Notes under the pieces: model-generated
Databases searched by the model: none
What the model was told of the DNA's origin: nothing
The model's input: the letters and a program-made list of their open reading frames with translations, nothing else
Program-made: the position numbers and the translations under genes
Shown: positions 1 through 6,583 of the stretch, in pieces
Numbering within the stretch: the stretch's first letter is position 1
Layout of the letters: the number at the start of each line of letters is the position of its first letter
Source of the DNA: Ruminococcus sp. UBA4350
GTDB taxonomy: Bacteria > Bacillota > Clostridia > Oscillospirales > Ruminococcaceae
Direction: 5' to 3'
NCBI GenBank assembly: GCA_002394125.1
Contig: DGSY01000054.1
Coordinates: 241 to 17,302, forward strand
Length of the DNA stretch: 17,062 bases

Positions 1-2
1 GC

Positions 3-548
3 TGGGGCGAGCTCTGGGGCGTTGCCGACAGAACCGACTACGACCTCACGCAGCACAGCAATACCTCCGGCAAGACGCTTGATTACTTCGATCCGGAGAC
101 AAATGAGCGCTATATCCCGTATGTCATTGAGCCGTCGCTCGGCGTGGAGCGTCTGTTCCTCTCGATCCTGACCGAAGCCTATGACACCGAGGTGCTCGGC
201 ACCGATGCAAAGGGCAAGGAGGATGTGCGTACCGTCATGCACTTCCACCCGATGCTCGCGCCGTTCAAGTGCGCAGTGCTGCCGCTCTCCAAGAAGCTCT
301 CCGAGCAGGCCTACAAGGTCTATCAGATGCTCTCCGAGCATTTCATGGTCGATTTCGACGACACCGGCTCGATCGGCAAGCGCTATCGCCGTGAGGATGA
401 GATCGGTACGCCGTACTGCATCACCTATGATTTCGATACGGACGAGAAGGATCAGTGCGTGACCGTCCGCGACCGCGACACAATGGAGCAGGTTCGCATC
501 CCGATCACAGAGCTGGTTTCCTATCTCACCGAGCGCATCCACTATTGA
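3..548 (+). CDS. glyS: Glycyl-tRNA synthetase, C-terminal part (5' end outside window)
   Basis: This is the last 181 codons of a single-chain, alpha2-type class II glycyl-tRNA synthetase, which charges tRNA-Gly in the cytoplasm. The reading frame is open from base 3 and ends at TGA 546-548. The first ~60 residues carry the end of the catalytic core: WGELWGVADRTDYDL, then YIPYVIEPSLGVERLFL, which is class II motif 3 with its arginine. The remaining residues, from MHFHPMLAPFKCAVLPL onward, form the anticodon-binding domain and include the typical DDTGSIGKRYRREDEIGTPY stretch. The C-terminus looks complete. It is a housekeeping gene followed at once by a strong terminator, so it is probably transcribed separately from what follows. 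Family assignment is by recognition of conserved motifs and is very secure; only the N-terminal part is unseen. Confidence 0.96.
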   Translation, partial: WGELWGVADRTDYDLTQHSNTSGKTLDYFDPETNERYIPYVIEPSLGVERLFLSILTEAYDTEVLGTDAKGKEDVRTVMHFHPMLAPFKCAVLPLSKKLSEQAYKVYQMLSEHFMVDFDDTGSIGKRYRREDEIGTPYCITYDFDTDEKDQCVTVRDRDTMEQVRIPITELVSYLTERIHY

Positions 549-565
549 ACCGATATCAGCAAAGC

Positions 566-604
566 AAAGTCCCCGAAGCAGCAAAACGCTTCGGGGACTT
601 TTTC
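566..604 (+). terminator. Intrinsic terminator of glyS
   Basis: Arms AAGTCCCCGAAGC (567-579) and GCTTCGGGGACTT (588-600) form a perfect 13-bp GC-rich stem with an 8-base loop, followed by TTTCT. It starts 18 bases after the glyS stop codon, so it is the end of the glyS transcript. Confidence 0.93.
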
Positions 605-608
605 TGTC

Positions 609-772
609 TAGGGCGTGTTGACACTAAAATAATATGCGGATTTTTGAGATGATTTTGTTCCGTTCAAGGCAAAAATCCGCAGGCGGGCTGTCGCCCGGCA
701 AGGGTTTTTAACGACGAACGGGGCAAGATCAGCCAAAAAGACGCGTGTTAGGCTTAGTGTCAACACACCCTA
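609..772. mobile_element. MITE-like element with 17-bp terminal inverted repeats and TA ends
   Basis: The ends are TAGGGCGTGTTGACACTAA (609-627) and the inverse of TAGGGTGTGTTGACACTAA (754-772), matching at 18 of 19 positions. If the terminal TA is the duplicated target, the element itself is the 160 bp at 611-770. The inside holds a second inverted repeat, TGCGGATTTTT (635-645) with AAAAATCCGCA (671-681), and no credible coding sequence. A short non-coding body, near-perfect terminal repeats and a TA duplication fit a miniature inverted-repeat element moved by an IS630/Tc1-like or IS5-like transposase elsewhere in the genome. The family is an inference. It sits a few bases past the T-run of the glyS terminator, a harmless landing site. 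Confidence 0.72.
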
Positions 773-817
773 AAAAAAGGGGACTGCACACGGTCAGCTC
801 TCTGACCACGGCAGCCC
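772..817 (-). terminator. Candidate reverse-strand terminator without an obvious gene
   Basis: Read on the - strand, GGGCTGC pairs with GCAG-T-CCC around an inner GGTCAG/CTGACC stem (792-797 with 802-807, loop CTCT on the + strand). A run of seven T follows (A 772-778 on +). It has the form of an intrinsic terminator, yet no coding sequence enters it from the right. It may be a leftover, the end of an unannotated antisense RNA, or chance. The rest of 818-983 is AT-richer and I see no gene there, only competing short inverted repeats at 891-909 and 905-935. Confidence 0.4.
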
Positions 818-983
818 GACGGTGAAGGGAAATCAATTCATTTTGGGAAATAGGGAAATAGAAATTGGAAAATGGGGGTTGAAATCGTTGGAAGCGATCG
901 TCTCGCTTCACTGAGTACAGTATATTCCGTGAAGCTTAAATGAATCTGAAAAGATCCTGAATCATGCATTCATAGTTTTTCCC

Positions 984-1050
984 GATAACCGACTATCATG
1001 TTTCCGTATTGGACAAATTCCGATCGGTATGGTATGATATGACCATAACG
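984..1050 (+). promoter_or_regulatory. Promoter P1 of the ABC importer operon with shared LysR-type boxes
   Basis: Upstream box GATAACCGACTAT (984-996, part of GATA-N6-TATC), then 12 bases, -35 TTGGAC (1009-1014), 18 bases, -10 TATGAT (1033-1038), and a second box CATAACG (1044-1050) near the start of transcription. The same four elements with the same spacing occur at 4224, 8726 and 11677. The non-consensus -35 and the box centred about 55-60 bases upstream suit activation by a LysR protein, but the regulator assignment is inferred. Confidence 0.75.
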
Positions 1051-1068
1051 AAACAGGGAGTGAAAACA

Positions 1069-1125
1069 ATGCAGACAATCATCGTTTATCTTTCCTTTTC
1101 AGAGCGAATGCGATGTCGGAAATGA
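1069..1125 (+). CDS. Possible 18-residue leader peptide ahead of the importer
   Basis: The short frame ATG 1069 to TGA 1123-1125 encodes MQTIIVYLSFSERMRCRK. It has a fair ribosome binding site (AGGGAGTGA, 1055-1063) and lies in the transcribed leader about 25 bases after the predicted start site of P1. The Arg-Met-Arg-Cys-Arg-Lys end could make translation sensitive to amino acid supply. ATGCG (1108-1112) and CGCAT (1131-1135) could form a hairpin around its stop codon, but there is no T-run, so a transcription terminator is not supported. It may only be a chance frame. Confidence 0.3.
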   Translation: MQTIIVYLSFSERMRCRK

Positions 1126-1172
1126 ACCGTCCGCATGAAAAATCTGAAATAAATGAAAGGTGAATCTGAATC

Positions 1173-2405
1173 ATGAAAACATATACAAAGCTCACAGCGA
1201 TCCTCGCATCGCTCACACTTCTGACCGGCTGCGGCGCACTGAACAATGCCGCACAGCCTGTTGCCGATACCGCATCGCAGGCAGAATCCGCCGCAGCATC
1301 CGAAAGCGATGCCGACAAGCCGGATTGCTGCAAGACCGATTCCGAGGTCCCGGACTGCTGCGGAGACGGCGCCGATACATCGGACTGCTGCAAGGACGGC
1401 TCCTCGGCGGCAGAAAGCAAGGCTGAAAAGGCCGCGCCGGAAAAATCCGATTTAAGCCTCGGCTATCTCAATTCCACGGCGCATCTGCTCGCATTTGTCG
1501 CGCAGGAGGAGGGCTACTTCGCCGAGGAGGGACTGAATGTCACGCTGACGCAGTTCTCCAGCGCGGGCGAACTTGTCAACGGTCTGGAATCCGGCAAACT
1601 CGATGTTGCATTCATCGGCTCCGTCCCGACGCTGACCTTCCAGAGTCAGGGACATGATGTCACGATCATCGGCGGTGCGATGACAAACGGCCACGGCTAT
1701 GTCATCAAAGAGGAATTCGCCGAAAAGGATGAGGAGGGCGTTGAGATCCTCAAGGGCAGAAATGTCGCATCGGTCAAGAACAGTGTGCAGGATGCGGAAT
1801 TGCAGATCCTGCTGAAGAATGCCGGCATTGAGATCGGCGAGGGCGAGGACAAGGTCAACATCGTCTATTTCGACAGCCAGAAGGATGCCTACGCCGCACT
1901 CTCGAACGCGACGATCGACGCCGCATCGGTCTATTCGCCGTATGCGTCGCTTGCGAAATCGCAGGGCTACAAGGTCGTCTATTACTGCGCACATGAAAAG
2001 GCGCTGGAGAATCAGCCCTGCTGCCGTCAGGTCGCGTCCACGGAAGCGGTCAAGGCAAATCCGAATACCTTCACCGCGTTGGAACGCGCATTCATCAAGG
2101 CATATCACCTGACACAGGAGGATCACGAAAAGACGATCGCCGATGTCAAGAAGTACATTGACATTGAGGAGGACTTCATTGAAACAGAGGTCTACGGCGG
2201 CTACAGCGTTTCCAGCCCCGATCCGGATAAGCAGGGCACACTGACACTCAAGGATACGATCGTAGACCTCGGCTATACGGAAGACTATGACATTGAGCCG
2301 CTGTATAATACCGCTATCTACAAGGCGGCACTGGACAGCATTCTCGCTGAAAATTCTGATGAAATCTACAAATCTCTGGAGGCGCATTTCGATGCCTACG
2401 AATAA
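1173..2405 (+). CDS. ABC importer substrate-binding lipoprotein (SsuA/TauA/NrtA-like) with Cys-Cys decapeptide repeat linker
   Basis: A 410-residue lipoprotein that would capture the substrate outside the membrane for the ATPase and permease encoded next. Residues 1-20 are a lipoprotein signal ending in the lipobox LLTGC (Cys20 lipidated). Residues 46-75 form an acidic linker with Asp-Cys-Cys at exactly 51-53, 61-63 and 71-73, three 10-residue repeats. From about residue 93 (LSLGYLNSTAHLLAFVAQ) the fold is that of the NMT1/SsuA family: a 'YFAEEGLNV' segment, 'GLESGKLDVAFIG' and 'DAASVYSPYASLA'. A further vicinal pair, PCCRQ (Cys283-Cys284), lies in the second lobe. The start is set by AAAGGTGA at 1156-1163. 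The family transports sulfonates, nitrate, taurine, bicarbonate or pyrimidine precursors. The neighbouring cysteine genes favour an organosulfur substrate, but this is not shown. Ten cysteines are unusual for a binding protein. Confidence 0.9.
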   Translation: MKTYTKLTAILASLTLLTGCGALNNAAQPVADTASQAESAAASESDADKPDCCKTDSEVPDCCGDGADTSDCCKDGSSAAESKAEKAAPEKSDLSLGYLNSTAHLLAFVAQEEGYFAEEGLNVTLTQFSSAGELVNGLESGKLDVAFIGSVPTLTFQSQGHDVTIIGGAMTNGHGYVIKEEFAEKDEEGVEILKGRNVASVKNSVQDAELQILLKNAGIEIGEGEDKVNIVYFDSQKDAYAALSNATIDAASVYSPYASLAKSQGYKVVYYCAHEKALENQPCCRQVASTEAVKANPNTFTALERAFIKAYHLTQEDHEKTIADVKKYIDIEEDFIETEVYGGYSVSSPDPDKQGTLTLKDTIVDLGYTEDYDIEPLYNTAIYKAALDSILAENSDEIYKSLEAHFDAYE

Positions 2406-3210
2406 GATCGAGATCCGGAATCTTTCGGTCGATTATACCGAGCGCGGCAAACAGTTCAATGCGCTGCACGATGTTTCATTCGGTGTCGGCGCGGGCGAAT
2501 TCGTCAGCGTGATCGGCGCGAGCGGCTGCGGAAAATCCACGCTGCTCAGTGTACTGGAGGGTCTCTATCAGGCCGCGGGCGGGACCGTCGAGATCGACGG
2601 TTCCCCGCTGCACGGCACGGGCCGCGAACGCGGTGTTGTGTTCCAGCATTACTCGCTCTTTCCGTGGATGACCACGCGCACCAATATTGCGTTCGGCATC
2701 AAGCAGGCGCGGCATGACCTCAGCCGGCGGGAGCGCTATCAGATCGCGGATGAATTTCTCGGAAAGGTCGGCCTTGCCGAATTCGGTAAGAAGTATCCCT
2801 CGCAGCTTTCGGGCGGTATGCAGCAGCGTGCTGCGATCGCCCGTGCGCTTGCGATGAATACGGAGATCCTGCTCATGGATGAGCCGTTCAGCGCGATCGA
2901 CGCGAAAAACCGCATCATCCTGCAGGAGCTGCTGCTCTCACTCTGGGAGGGCGACAGCCCCGAACACCGCAAGACGGTCGTATTCGTGACGCATGACATT
3001 GACGAGGCCATTCTGCTCTCGGATAAGATCGTCGTGCTGACGGCGCATCCCGGCACGGTCAATGAGATCGTGCAGGTGCCGTTTGAGCGTCCGCGGAACC
3101 GTGCGGAGCTGGTCAAAACCGAGGAATACGGCAGATTCCGGAACCGTCTGCTTTCGCTGCTCTATCAGGATGTGGCGGAGCGCATCGGCGGAGAGGAGGT
3201 CGTGCTATGA
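2392..3210 (+). CDS. ABC importer ATPase (SsuB/TauB-like)
   Basis: A 272-residue cytoplasmic ATPase that powers the importer. All motifs are intact: Walker A GASGCGKST, Q-loop VFQHYSLFPWMTT, signature LSGGMQQRAAIARAL, Walker B ILLMDEPF with catalytic Glu, D-loop SAID, and the H-loop histidine in VFVTHDIDEA. These match the nitrate/sulfonate/taurine branch. The start ATG 2392 (MPTNKIEIRNLSV) is chosen because TGGAGG lies 8 bases upstream and homology begins there. The open frame further upstream is the binding-protein gene read out of frame. The gene overlaps the end of the binding-protein gene by 14 bases and the permease start by 4, so the three subunits should be co-translated. Confidence 0.95.
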   Translation: MPTNKIEIRNLSVDYTERGKQFNALHDVSFGVGAGEFVSVIGASGCGKSTLLSVLEGLYQAAGGTVEIDGSPLHGTGRERGVVFQHYSLFPWMTTRTNIAFGIKQARHDLSRRERYQIADEFLGKVGLAEFGKKYPSQLSGGMQQRAAIARALAMNTEILLMDEPFSAIDAKNRIILQELLLSLWEGDSPEHRKTVVFVTHDIDEAILLSDKIVVLTAHPGTVNEIVQVPFERPRNRAELVKTEEYGRFRNRLLSLLYQDVAERIGGEEVVL

Positions 3211-4127
3211 CGCTGAAGGAACGCCTGCTCCGCGTGACGCATCTTTTGTTCGTGATATTGCTGCTTGTGCAGCTTTTGCCTGACAGATCGGCAAAGGATG
3301 TGTATACCGGCGCGCTGATCGCGTTTGCGGTCGGACTGGAAGCCGTCACGCTCGCACTGAGCTTTCTCATCAAAAAGAAAGAAAGCCTCACACTGCTGCT
3401 GGATATCGTCGGCTTCATTTTCGTGCTGCTGACGCTCTGGTCGCTGGCAACGGCAAAGTTCAATGTGCTGAATGATCTGCTGTTTCCGGCGCCGGGCAAG
3501 GTGCTGCATCAGTTTGCGGAGGACAGAGAGAAAATCATCATCAATATCAAAAGCTCGCTCGGCATTACGGTCAAGGGCTTTCTGCTCGCGGCGGCTGCGG
3601 CGATCCCGCTGGGACTGTTCCTCGGCTGGAATGCGCGGCTCGGCGGCGCTGCGACCTATATCTCCAAATTCTTCAGCTCGATCCCGCCGATCGTCTATAT
3701 TCCCTACGGCATCGCGCTTCTGCCGACCTTCCGGTCGGTCTCGGTCTTTGTTATTTTTCTGGCGACCTTCTGGCCGGTCTTTGCCGGCACGATGAGCGGC
3801 GTCATGCACGTCGATCAGCGCATCATTGATTCCGCAAAGGTGCTGAATGTCCCGAAGCCGGAAATGCTTTTCTCAGTGATACTTCCGGCGGCGCTCCCGC
3901 AGATTTTCCTCGGCTGCAATCAGGGACTGAGCGTTTCGTTCATTCTGCTGACCTCTGCGGAGATGATCGGCGCGAGAGACGGCATGGGCTACTATGTCAA
4001 ATACTACTCCGATTTCGGTGACTATACGCGCACGATCACCGGCCTGCTGGTCATCGGCATTGTCGTCATCGGCGTGACATTCCTGTTCAATCTGCTCCAG
4101 AAGCGGATGCTGAAATGGAAAAAGTGA
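3207..4127 (+). CDS. ABC importer permease (SsuC/TauC-like)
   Basis: A 306-residue inner-membrane permease. Hydrophobic segments near residues 8-25, 35-54, 62-80, 115-140, 160-190, 215-240 and 275-297 suggest six or seven membrane spans, one or two more at the N-terminus than the usual ~250-residue SsuC/TauC proteins. The cytoplasmic coupling (EAA) loop is seen at about 202-240: 'HVDQRIIDSAKVLNVPKPEM' followed by 'FSVILPAALPQIFLGC', where the ATPase docks. The start overlaps the ATPase stop as ATGA (3207-3210). It ends 10 bases before a terminator, so the importer is a three-gene operon. Specificity cannot be read from the permease. Confidence 0.93.
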   Translation: MTLKERLLRVTHLLFVILLLVQLLPDRSAKDVYTGALIAFAVGLEAVTLALSFLIKKKESLTLLLDIVGFIFVLLTLWSLATAKFNVLNDLLFPAPGKVLHQFAEDREKIIINIKSSLGITVKGFLLAAAAAIPLGLFLGWNARLGGAATYISKFFSSIPPIVYIPYGIALLPTFRSVSVFVIFLATFWPVFAGTMSGVMHVDQRIIDSAKVLNVPKPEMLFSVILPAALPQIFLGCNQGLSVSFILLTSAEMIGARDGMGYYVKYYSDFGDYTRTITGLLVIGIVVIGVTFLFNLLQKRMLKWKK

Positions 4128-4137
4128 AGCTATGAAA

Positions 4138-4171
4138 GGGATCCTTTGCTGCGGCAGAGGATCTCTTTTTT
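4138..4171 (+). terminator. Intrinsic terminator of the ABC importer operon
   Basis: Arms GGGATCCTTTGC (4138-4149) and GCAGAGGATCTC (4154-4165) form a 12-bp stem with two G-U pairs, loop TGCG, and six T at 4166-4171. Confidence 0.9.
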
Positions 4172-4223
4172 GCCGGGATCATATAACGGATCGCATATCA
4201 ACACAGCGGGAGGATTCTGTGCA

Positions 4224-4291
4224 GATTACCGAATATAGACTGAGCCTATTGACAAATGCAATTCTCCGTGCTATAATACATACATAACCGA
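4224..4291 (+). promoter_or_regulatory. Promoter P2 of the leader/mcc operon with shared LysR-type boxes
   Basis: Box GATTACCGAATAT (4224-4236), 12 bases, perfect -35 TTGACA (4249-4254), 17 bases, perfect -10 TATAAT (4272-4277), then CATAACCGA (4283-4291). The core is consensus, unlike P1, P3 and P4, so basal expression should be higher and cysteine control may rest more on the attenuator. Another copy of the box core, ATAACGGAT, lies upstream at 4183-4191. GCCTAT (4244-4249) and ATAGGC (4291-4296) flank the core as an inverted repeat. Nothing else is seen between the terminator and the leader ORF. Confidence 0.88.
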
Positions 4292-4319
4292 TAGGCAATA
4301 TATGTAAAGGAGAACGACC

Positions 4320-4505
4320 ATGAAAAAGATGTGCTGTATGCCGTGTTGTCAGACCGCAGAAAACAGGATCCGAATGTCTCATACACACGCCATGCAGCAG
4401 CGATGTCGTCATATCCTGCCGTCAGAATCATCAGCAGCGCGGAGTGCATTCGGCCCTGAAGCCGCCGGCATTCTGCGCTGTTTTTATGCATTGGAGGATT
4501 TATGA
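4320..4505 (+). CDS. Cys-rich leader ORF, probable cysteine-attenuation peptide
   Basis: A 61-codon frame beginning MKKMCCMPCCQTAENR, with a strong ribosome binding site AAAGGAG (4306-4312) 7 bases before ATG 4320. Four cysteine codons fall within codons 5-10 (4332-4337 and 4344-4349). The rest of the peptide has low complexity and looks like no known protein. Just downstream lie an antiterminator arm (4370-4380) and a terminator (4435-4485), so a ribosome waiting for Cys-tRNA at codons 5-10 would leave the antiterminator arm free. Unlike textbook leaders it has no early stop. It runs on through the terminator to a TGA (4503-4505) overlapping the next start as ATGA, so it may also couple translation to the methyltransferase. 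Alternatively it is a small Cys-rich protein. The attenuator role is inferred from layout. Confidence 0.72.
   Translation: MKKMCCMPCCQTAENRIRMSHTHAMQQRCRHILPSESSAARSAFGPEAAGILRCFYALEDL
4370..4453 (+). promoter_or_regulatory. Candidate antiterminator pairing in the mcc leader
   Basis: CCGAATGTCTC (4370-4380) pairs with GAGTGCATTCGG (4442-4453): eleven pairs with one G-U and one bulged T. The right arm covers GAGTGC of the terminator's left arm (4435-4447), so the two structures exclude each other. The left arm starts 20 bases after the last clustered Cys codon. A ribosome stalled there would just leave it free, while a moving ribosome would mask it. Confidence 0.6.
4435..4485 (+). terminator. 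Attenuator terminator in the mcc leader
   Basis: CAGCGCGGAGTGC (4435-4447) pairs with GCATTCTGCGCTG (4468-4480) in a 13-bp stem with two G-U pairs, followed by TTTTT (4481-4485). It ends 16 bases before the methyltransferase start codon and lies inside the leader ORF, so without control it would stop transcription of the whole mcc operon. Confidence 0.82.
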
Positions 4506-5401
4506 TCGAACAGCAGGAAAGCGCGACTGCGAAGCTCTGTGCCTTTGCCAGAGCATGGCACGCGATCCATGACCGCGAGAAGATCTTTGATGACGATCTC
4601 GCCTTTGACCTCATGGGCAGAGCGGAATATGATGCCGCGTATGAGACAGTCAGCCGCGGCTTCGGCCTTTCGGAAACGCCGTTTTCCAGAGAAGATACCG
4701 AGCAGATCATTGCGGAATACATCGCGCCGATCCCGCTTTCGCGCATTCATTTTGCAGAGCATCGCCTGCATGATTTTGCCGCGAAATACGGCAGCATCCA
4801 GTATGTGATCTGCGGCGCGGGCTCTGATACCTTTTTGTTCCGGAACGATGATCCGGCGATCGGGATCTTTGAGATCGACCATCCTGATACACAGCGCTAT
4901 AAGCTGGAACGCATCCGGCAGCTGGAATGGAATATCCGGCCGAATGTGCATTTTGTGCCGGTCGATTTCGAGCGGCAGCGCATGACGGAGCAGCTCCTGA
5001 ATGCGGGCTTTGATCCGCAGAAGCCGTCGTTTTTCAGCATTCTCGGCGTGACCTATTATCTCACGCTGGATGTCTTTTCCGAAACGCTCCGGCAGATCGC
5101 GGCGCTTTCGGCGGCGGGGAGCGCGGTTGTATTCGATTATCCGATGAAGACCGGCAGCTTTCCGGCGCGGGTGCAGCGGCTTGAACAGATCACGGCGGCG
5201 CTCGGCGAGCATATGCGCGGCGGATATGATTACAATGAAGTCTCCCGCGCACTCTATGCGCTCGGATTCCAGATCGACACCTACCTTTCGCCTGAACAGG
5301 TGCAGGCGGAATATTTTTCAGGCCGCACCGACCGAATGAAAGCATTTGAAAATGTCAGCCTGCTCTCGGCAATCTATACCGCAGGCTATAACTTTGAATA
5401 A
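4502..5401 (+). CDS. SAM-dependent methyltransferase, LCMT/PPM1-like family
   Basis: A 299-residue cytoplasmic methyltransferase of the leucine carboxyl methyltransferase-like group. It shows the SAM-binding loop YVICGAGSDT (101-110), the acidic ribose-binding motif with following residues FEIDHPDTQRYK (123-134) and SFFSILGVTYYL near residue 176. The start ATG 4502 has GGAGG at 4493-4497 and overlaps the leader ORF as ATGA. It is the first enzyme gene of an operon with MccB- and MccA-like enzymes. B. subtilis (yrrT) and C. acetobutylicum (ubiG) also place a methyltransferase beside mcc genes, though of other subfamilies as I recall. A role in feeding S-adenosylhomocysteine and so homocysteine into the pathway is inferred; the methyl acceptor is unknown. 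No nucleosidase or LuxS gene is present here. Confidence 0.85.
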   Translation: MIEQQESATAKLCAFARAWHAIHDREKIFDDDLAFDLMGRAEYDAAYETVSRGFGLSETPFSREDTEQIIAEYIAPIPLSRIHFAEHRLHDFAAKYGSIQYVICGAGSDTFLFRNDDPAIGIFEIDHPDTQRYKLERIRQLEWNIRPNVHFVPVDFERQRMTEQLLNAGFDPQKPSFFSILGVTYYLTLDVFSETLRQIAALSAAGSAVVFDYPMKTGSFPARVQRLEQITAALGEHMRGGYDYNEVSRALYALGFQIDTYLSPEQVQAEYFSGRTDRMKAFENVSLLSAIYTAGYNFE

Positions 5402-5412
5402 GGAGAATCATC

Positions 5413-6573
5413 ATGAGCAGATATGAACATACAGAGACCGCCCTCATTCACGGCGGTATTTCCACGGACGAACGCACCGGCGCAGTCAATGTGCCGATCT
5501 ATCAGACCTCGACCTATCAGCAGGACGGCCTCGGAAAAATGCGCGGCTATGAATATTCCCGCACCGGCAACCCGACCAGAGAAGCGCTCGAAAAGCTGAT
5601 CGCGGAGCTGGAGGGCGGCTATGCCGGATTTGCATTCGGCTCCGGCATGGCGGCGATCACGGCGGTGCTGAGTCTGCTGCAAAGCGGCGACCGTGTGCTG
5701 ATTTCCAGCAATGTCTATGGCGGAACCTTCCGTGTGCTGGATAAGGTGTTCGATCATTTCGGCATCCGCTATACGATCGCTGACACCGCCGACCTTACAA
5801 AATATGAATCGGAGATCACGCCGGATACGAAGGCCGTCATCATCGAAAGCCCCGCAAATCCGCTGATGACAGTGACGGATATCGCGGGCGTCGCGGAGAT
5901 CTCGCACCGGCACGGTCTGCTCGTGATCGTCGATAATACATTCATGACGCCGTATCTGCAAAAGCCGCTGGCGCTCGGCGCGGATATCGTCGTTCACAGC
6001 GCAACAAAATATCTCGGCGGCCACAGCGATGTCGTCGCGGGACTGGCCGTAGTCAATTCGGAGGAGCTTGCGCAGAAGCTCGCATTCATCCAGAATTCGA
6101 CAGGCGGTGTCCTCGGCCCGTTTGATTCGTTCCTGCTGATCCGCGGCATCAAGACACTGGCCGTCCGCATGGATCGCCATGTCGAAAATGCGCAGAAGGC
6201 GGCAGCGTTTCTCGCAGCGCATCCCGCGGTCAGAACCGTGTATTATCCCGGTCTGCCGGATGCGCAGGGCTATGCGGTCAATCAGGAGCAGGCGAAAAAC
6301 GGCGGCGTGATGATCTCCTTTGAGCTGCATGAGAATTACGATATTAACCGCTTTTTCGAGGGCTTGCAGCTTGTGATGCTCGCGGAAAGTCTCGGCGGCG
6401 TGGAGTCGCTGGTCTGCCACCCCGCGACAATGACACACGCCTCCATTCCGGCGGATATCCGCAAAAAGGTCGGCATCACAGACGGCCTGATCCGCCTTTC
6501 GGTCGGCATCGAGAATATTGCGGATATCCTTGCTGATTTGCAGCAGGCGATCGCGGCAGCAGAGATCAGATGA
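5413..6573 (+). CDS. mccB: Cystathionine gamma-lyase-like trans-sulfuration enzyme (MccB-like)
   Basis: A 386-residue PLP enzyme of the Cys/Met metabolism family. Visible residues: YSRTGNPT (48-55, phosphate and partner-subunit contacts), GSGMAA (77-82), ESPANPLM (145-152), DNTF (174-177) and the PLP lysine in HSATKYLGGHSD (Lys199). Length is normal. The expected reaction is cleavage of cystathionine to cysteine, 2-oxobutyrate and ammonia, possibly also homocysteine desulfhydration. Cystathionine gamma-synthase or O-acetylhomoserine sulfhydrylase activity cannot be excluded from sequence, but the adjacent MccA-like gene favours the lyase. AAGGAG overlaps the stop of the methyltransferase gene, 11 bases upstream, and the next gene follows after 10 bases. 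Expression should follow the leader attenuator and P2. Confidence 0.87.
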   Translation: MSRYEHTETALIHGGISTDERTGAVNVPIYQTSTYQQDGLGKMRGYEYSRTGNPTREALEKLIAELEGGYAGFAFGSGMAAITAVLSLLQSGDRVLISSNVYGGTFRVLDKVFDHFGIRYTIADTADLTKYESEITPDTKAVIIESPANPLMTVTDIAGVAEISHRHGLLVIVDNTFMTPYLQKPLALGADIVVHSATKYLGGHSDVVAGLAVVNSEELAQKLAFIQNSTGGVLGPFDSFLLIRGIKTLAVRMDRHVENAQKAAAFLAAHPAVRTVYYPGLPDAQGYAVNQEQAKNGGVMISFELHENYDINRFFEGLQLVMLAESLGGVESLVCHPATMTHASIPADIRKKVGITDGLIRLSVGIENIADILADLQQAIAAAEIR

Positions 6574-6583
6574 GGTGAACAGA

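Noticed and set aside
729..911. 60-codon - strand frame over the MITE end
   Set aside because: It begins in non-coding AT-rich DNA and reads through the terminal repeat; the other end of the element reads a similar phrase, showing it comes from the repeat.
1108..1135. Hairpin after the short upstream ORF as an attenuator terminator
   Set aside because: The outer ATGCG/CGCAT stem is short with a large internal loop, and no T-run follows.
1452..2387. Long - strand open frame of 311 codons opposite the binding-protein gene
   Set aside because: It is the mirror of the codon pattern of a well-recognised gene, has no RBS and resembles no protein; the same holds for the long - strand frames opposite mccB, mccA, the aminotransferase and the CoA ligase.
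4320..4505. T-box or S-box riboswitch before the mcc operon
   Set aside because: The leader from the predicted start to the RBS is under 30 bases. I see neither the T-box sequence before the terminator nor the S-box core, so the peptide attenuator explains it better.
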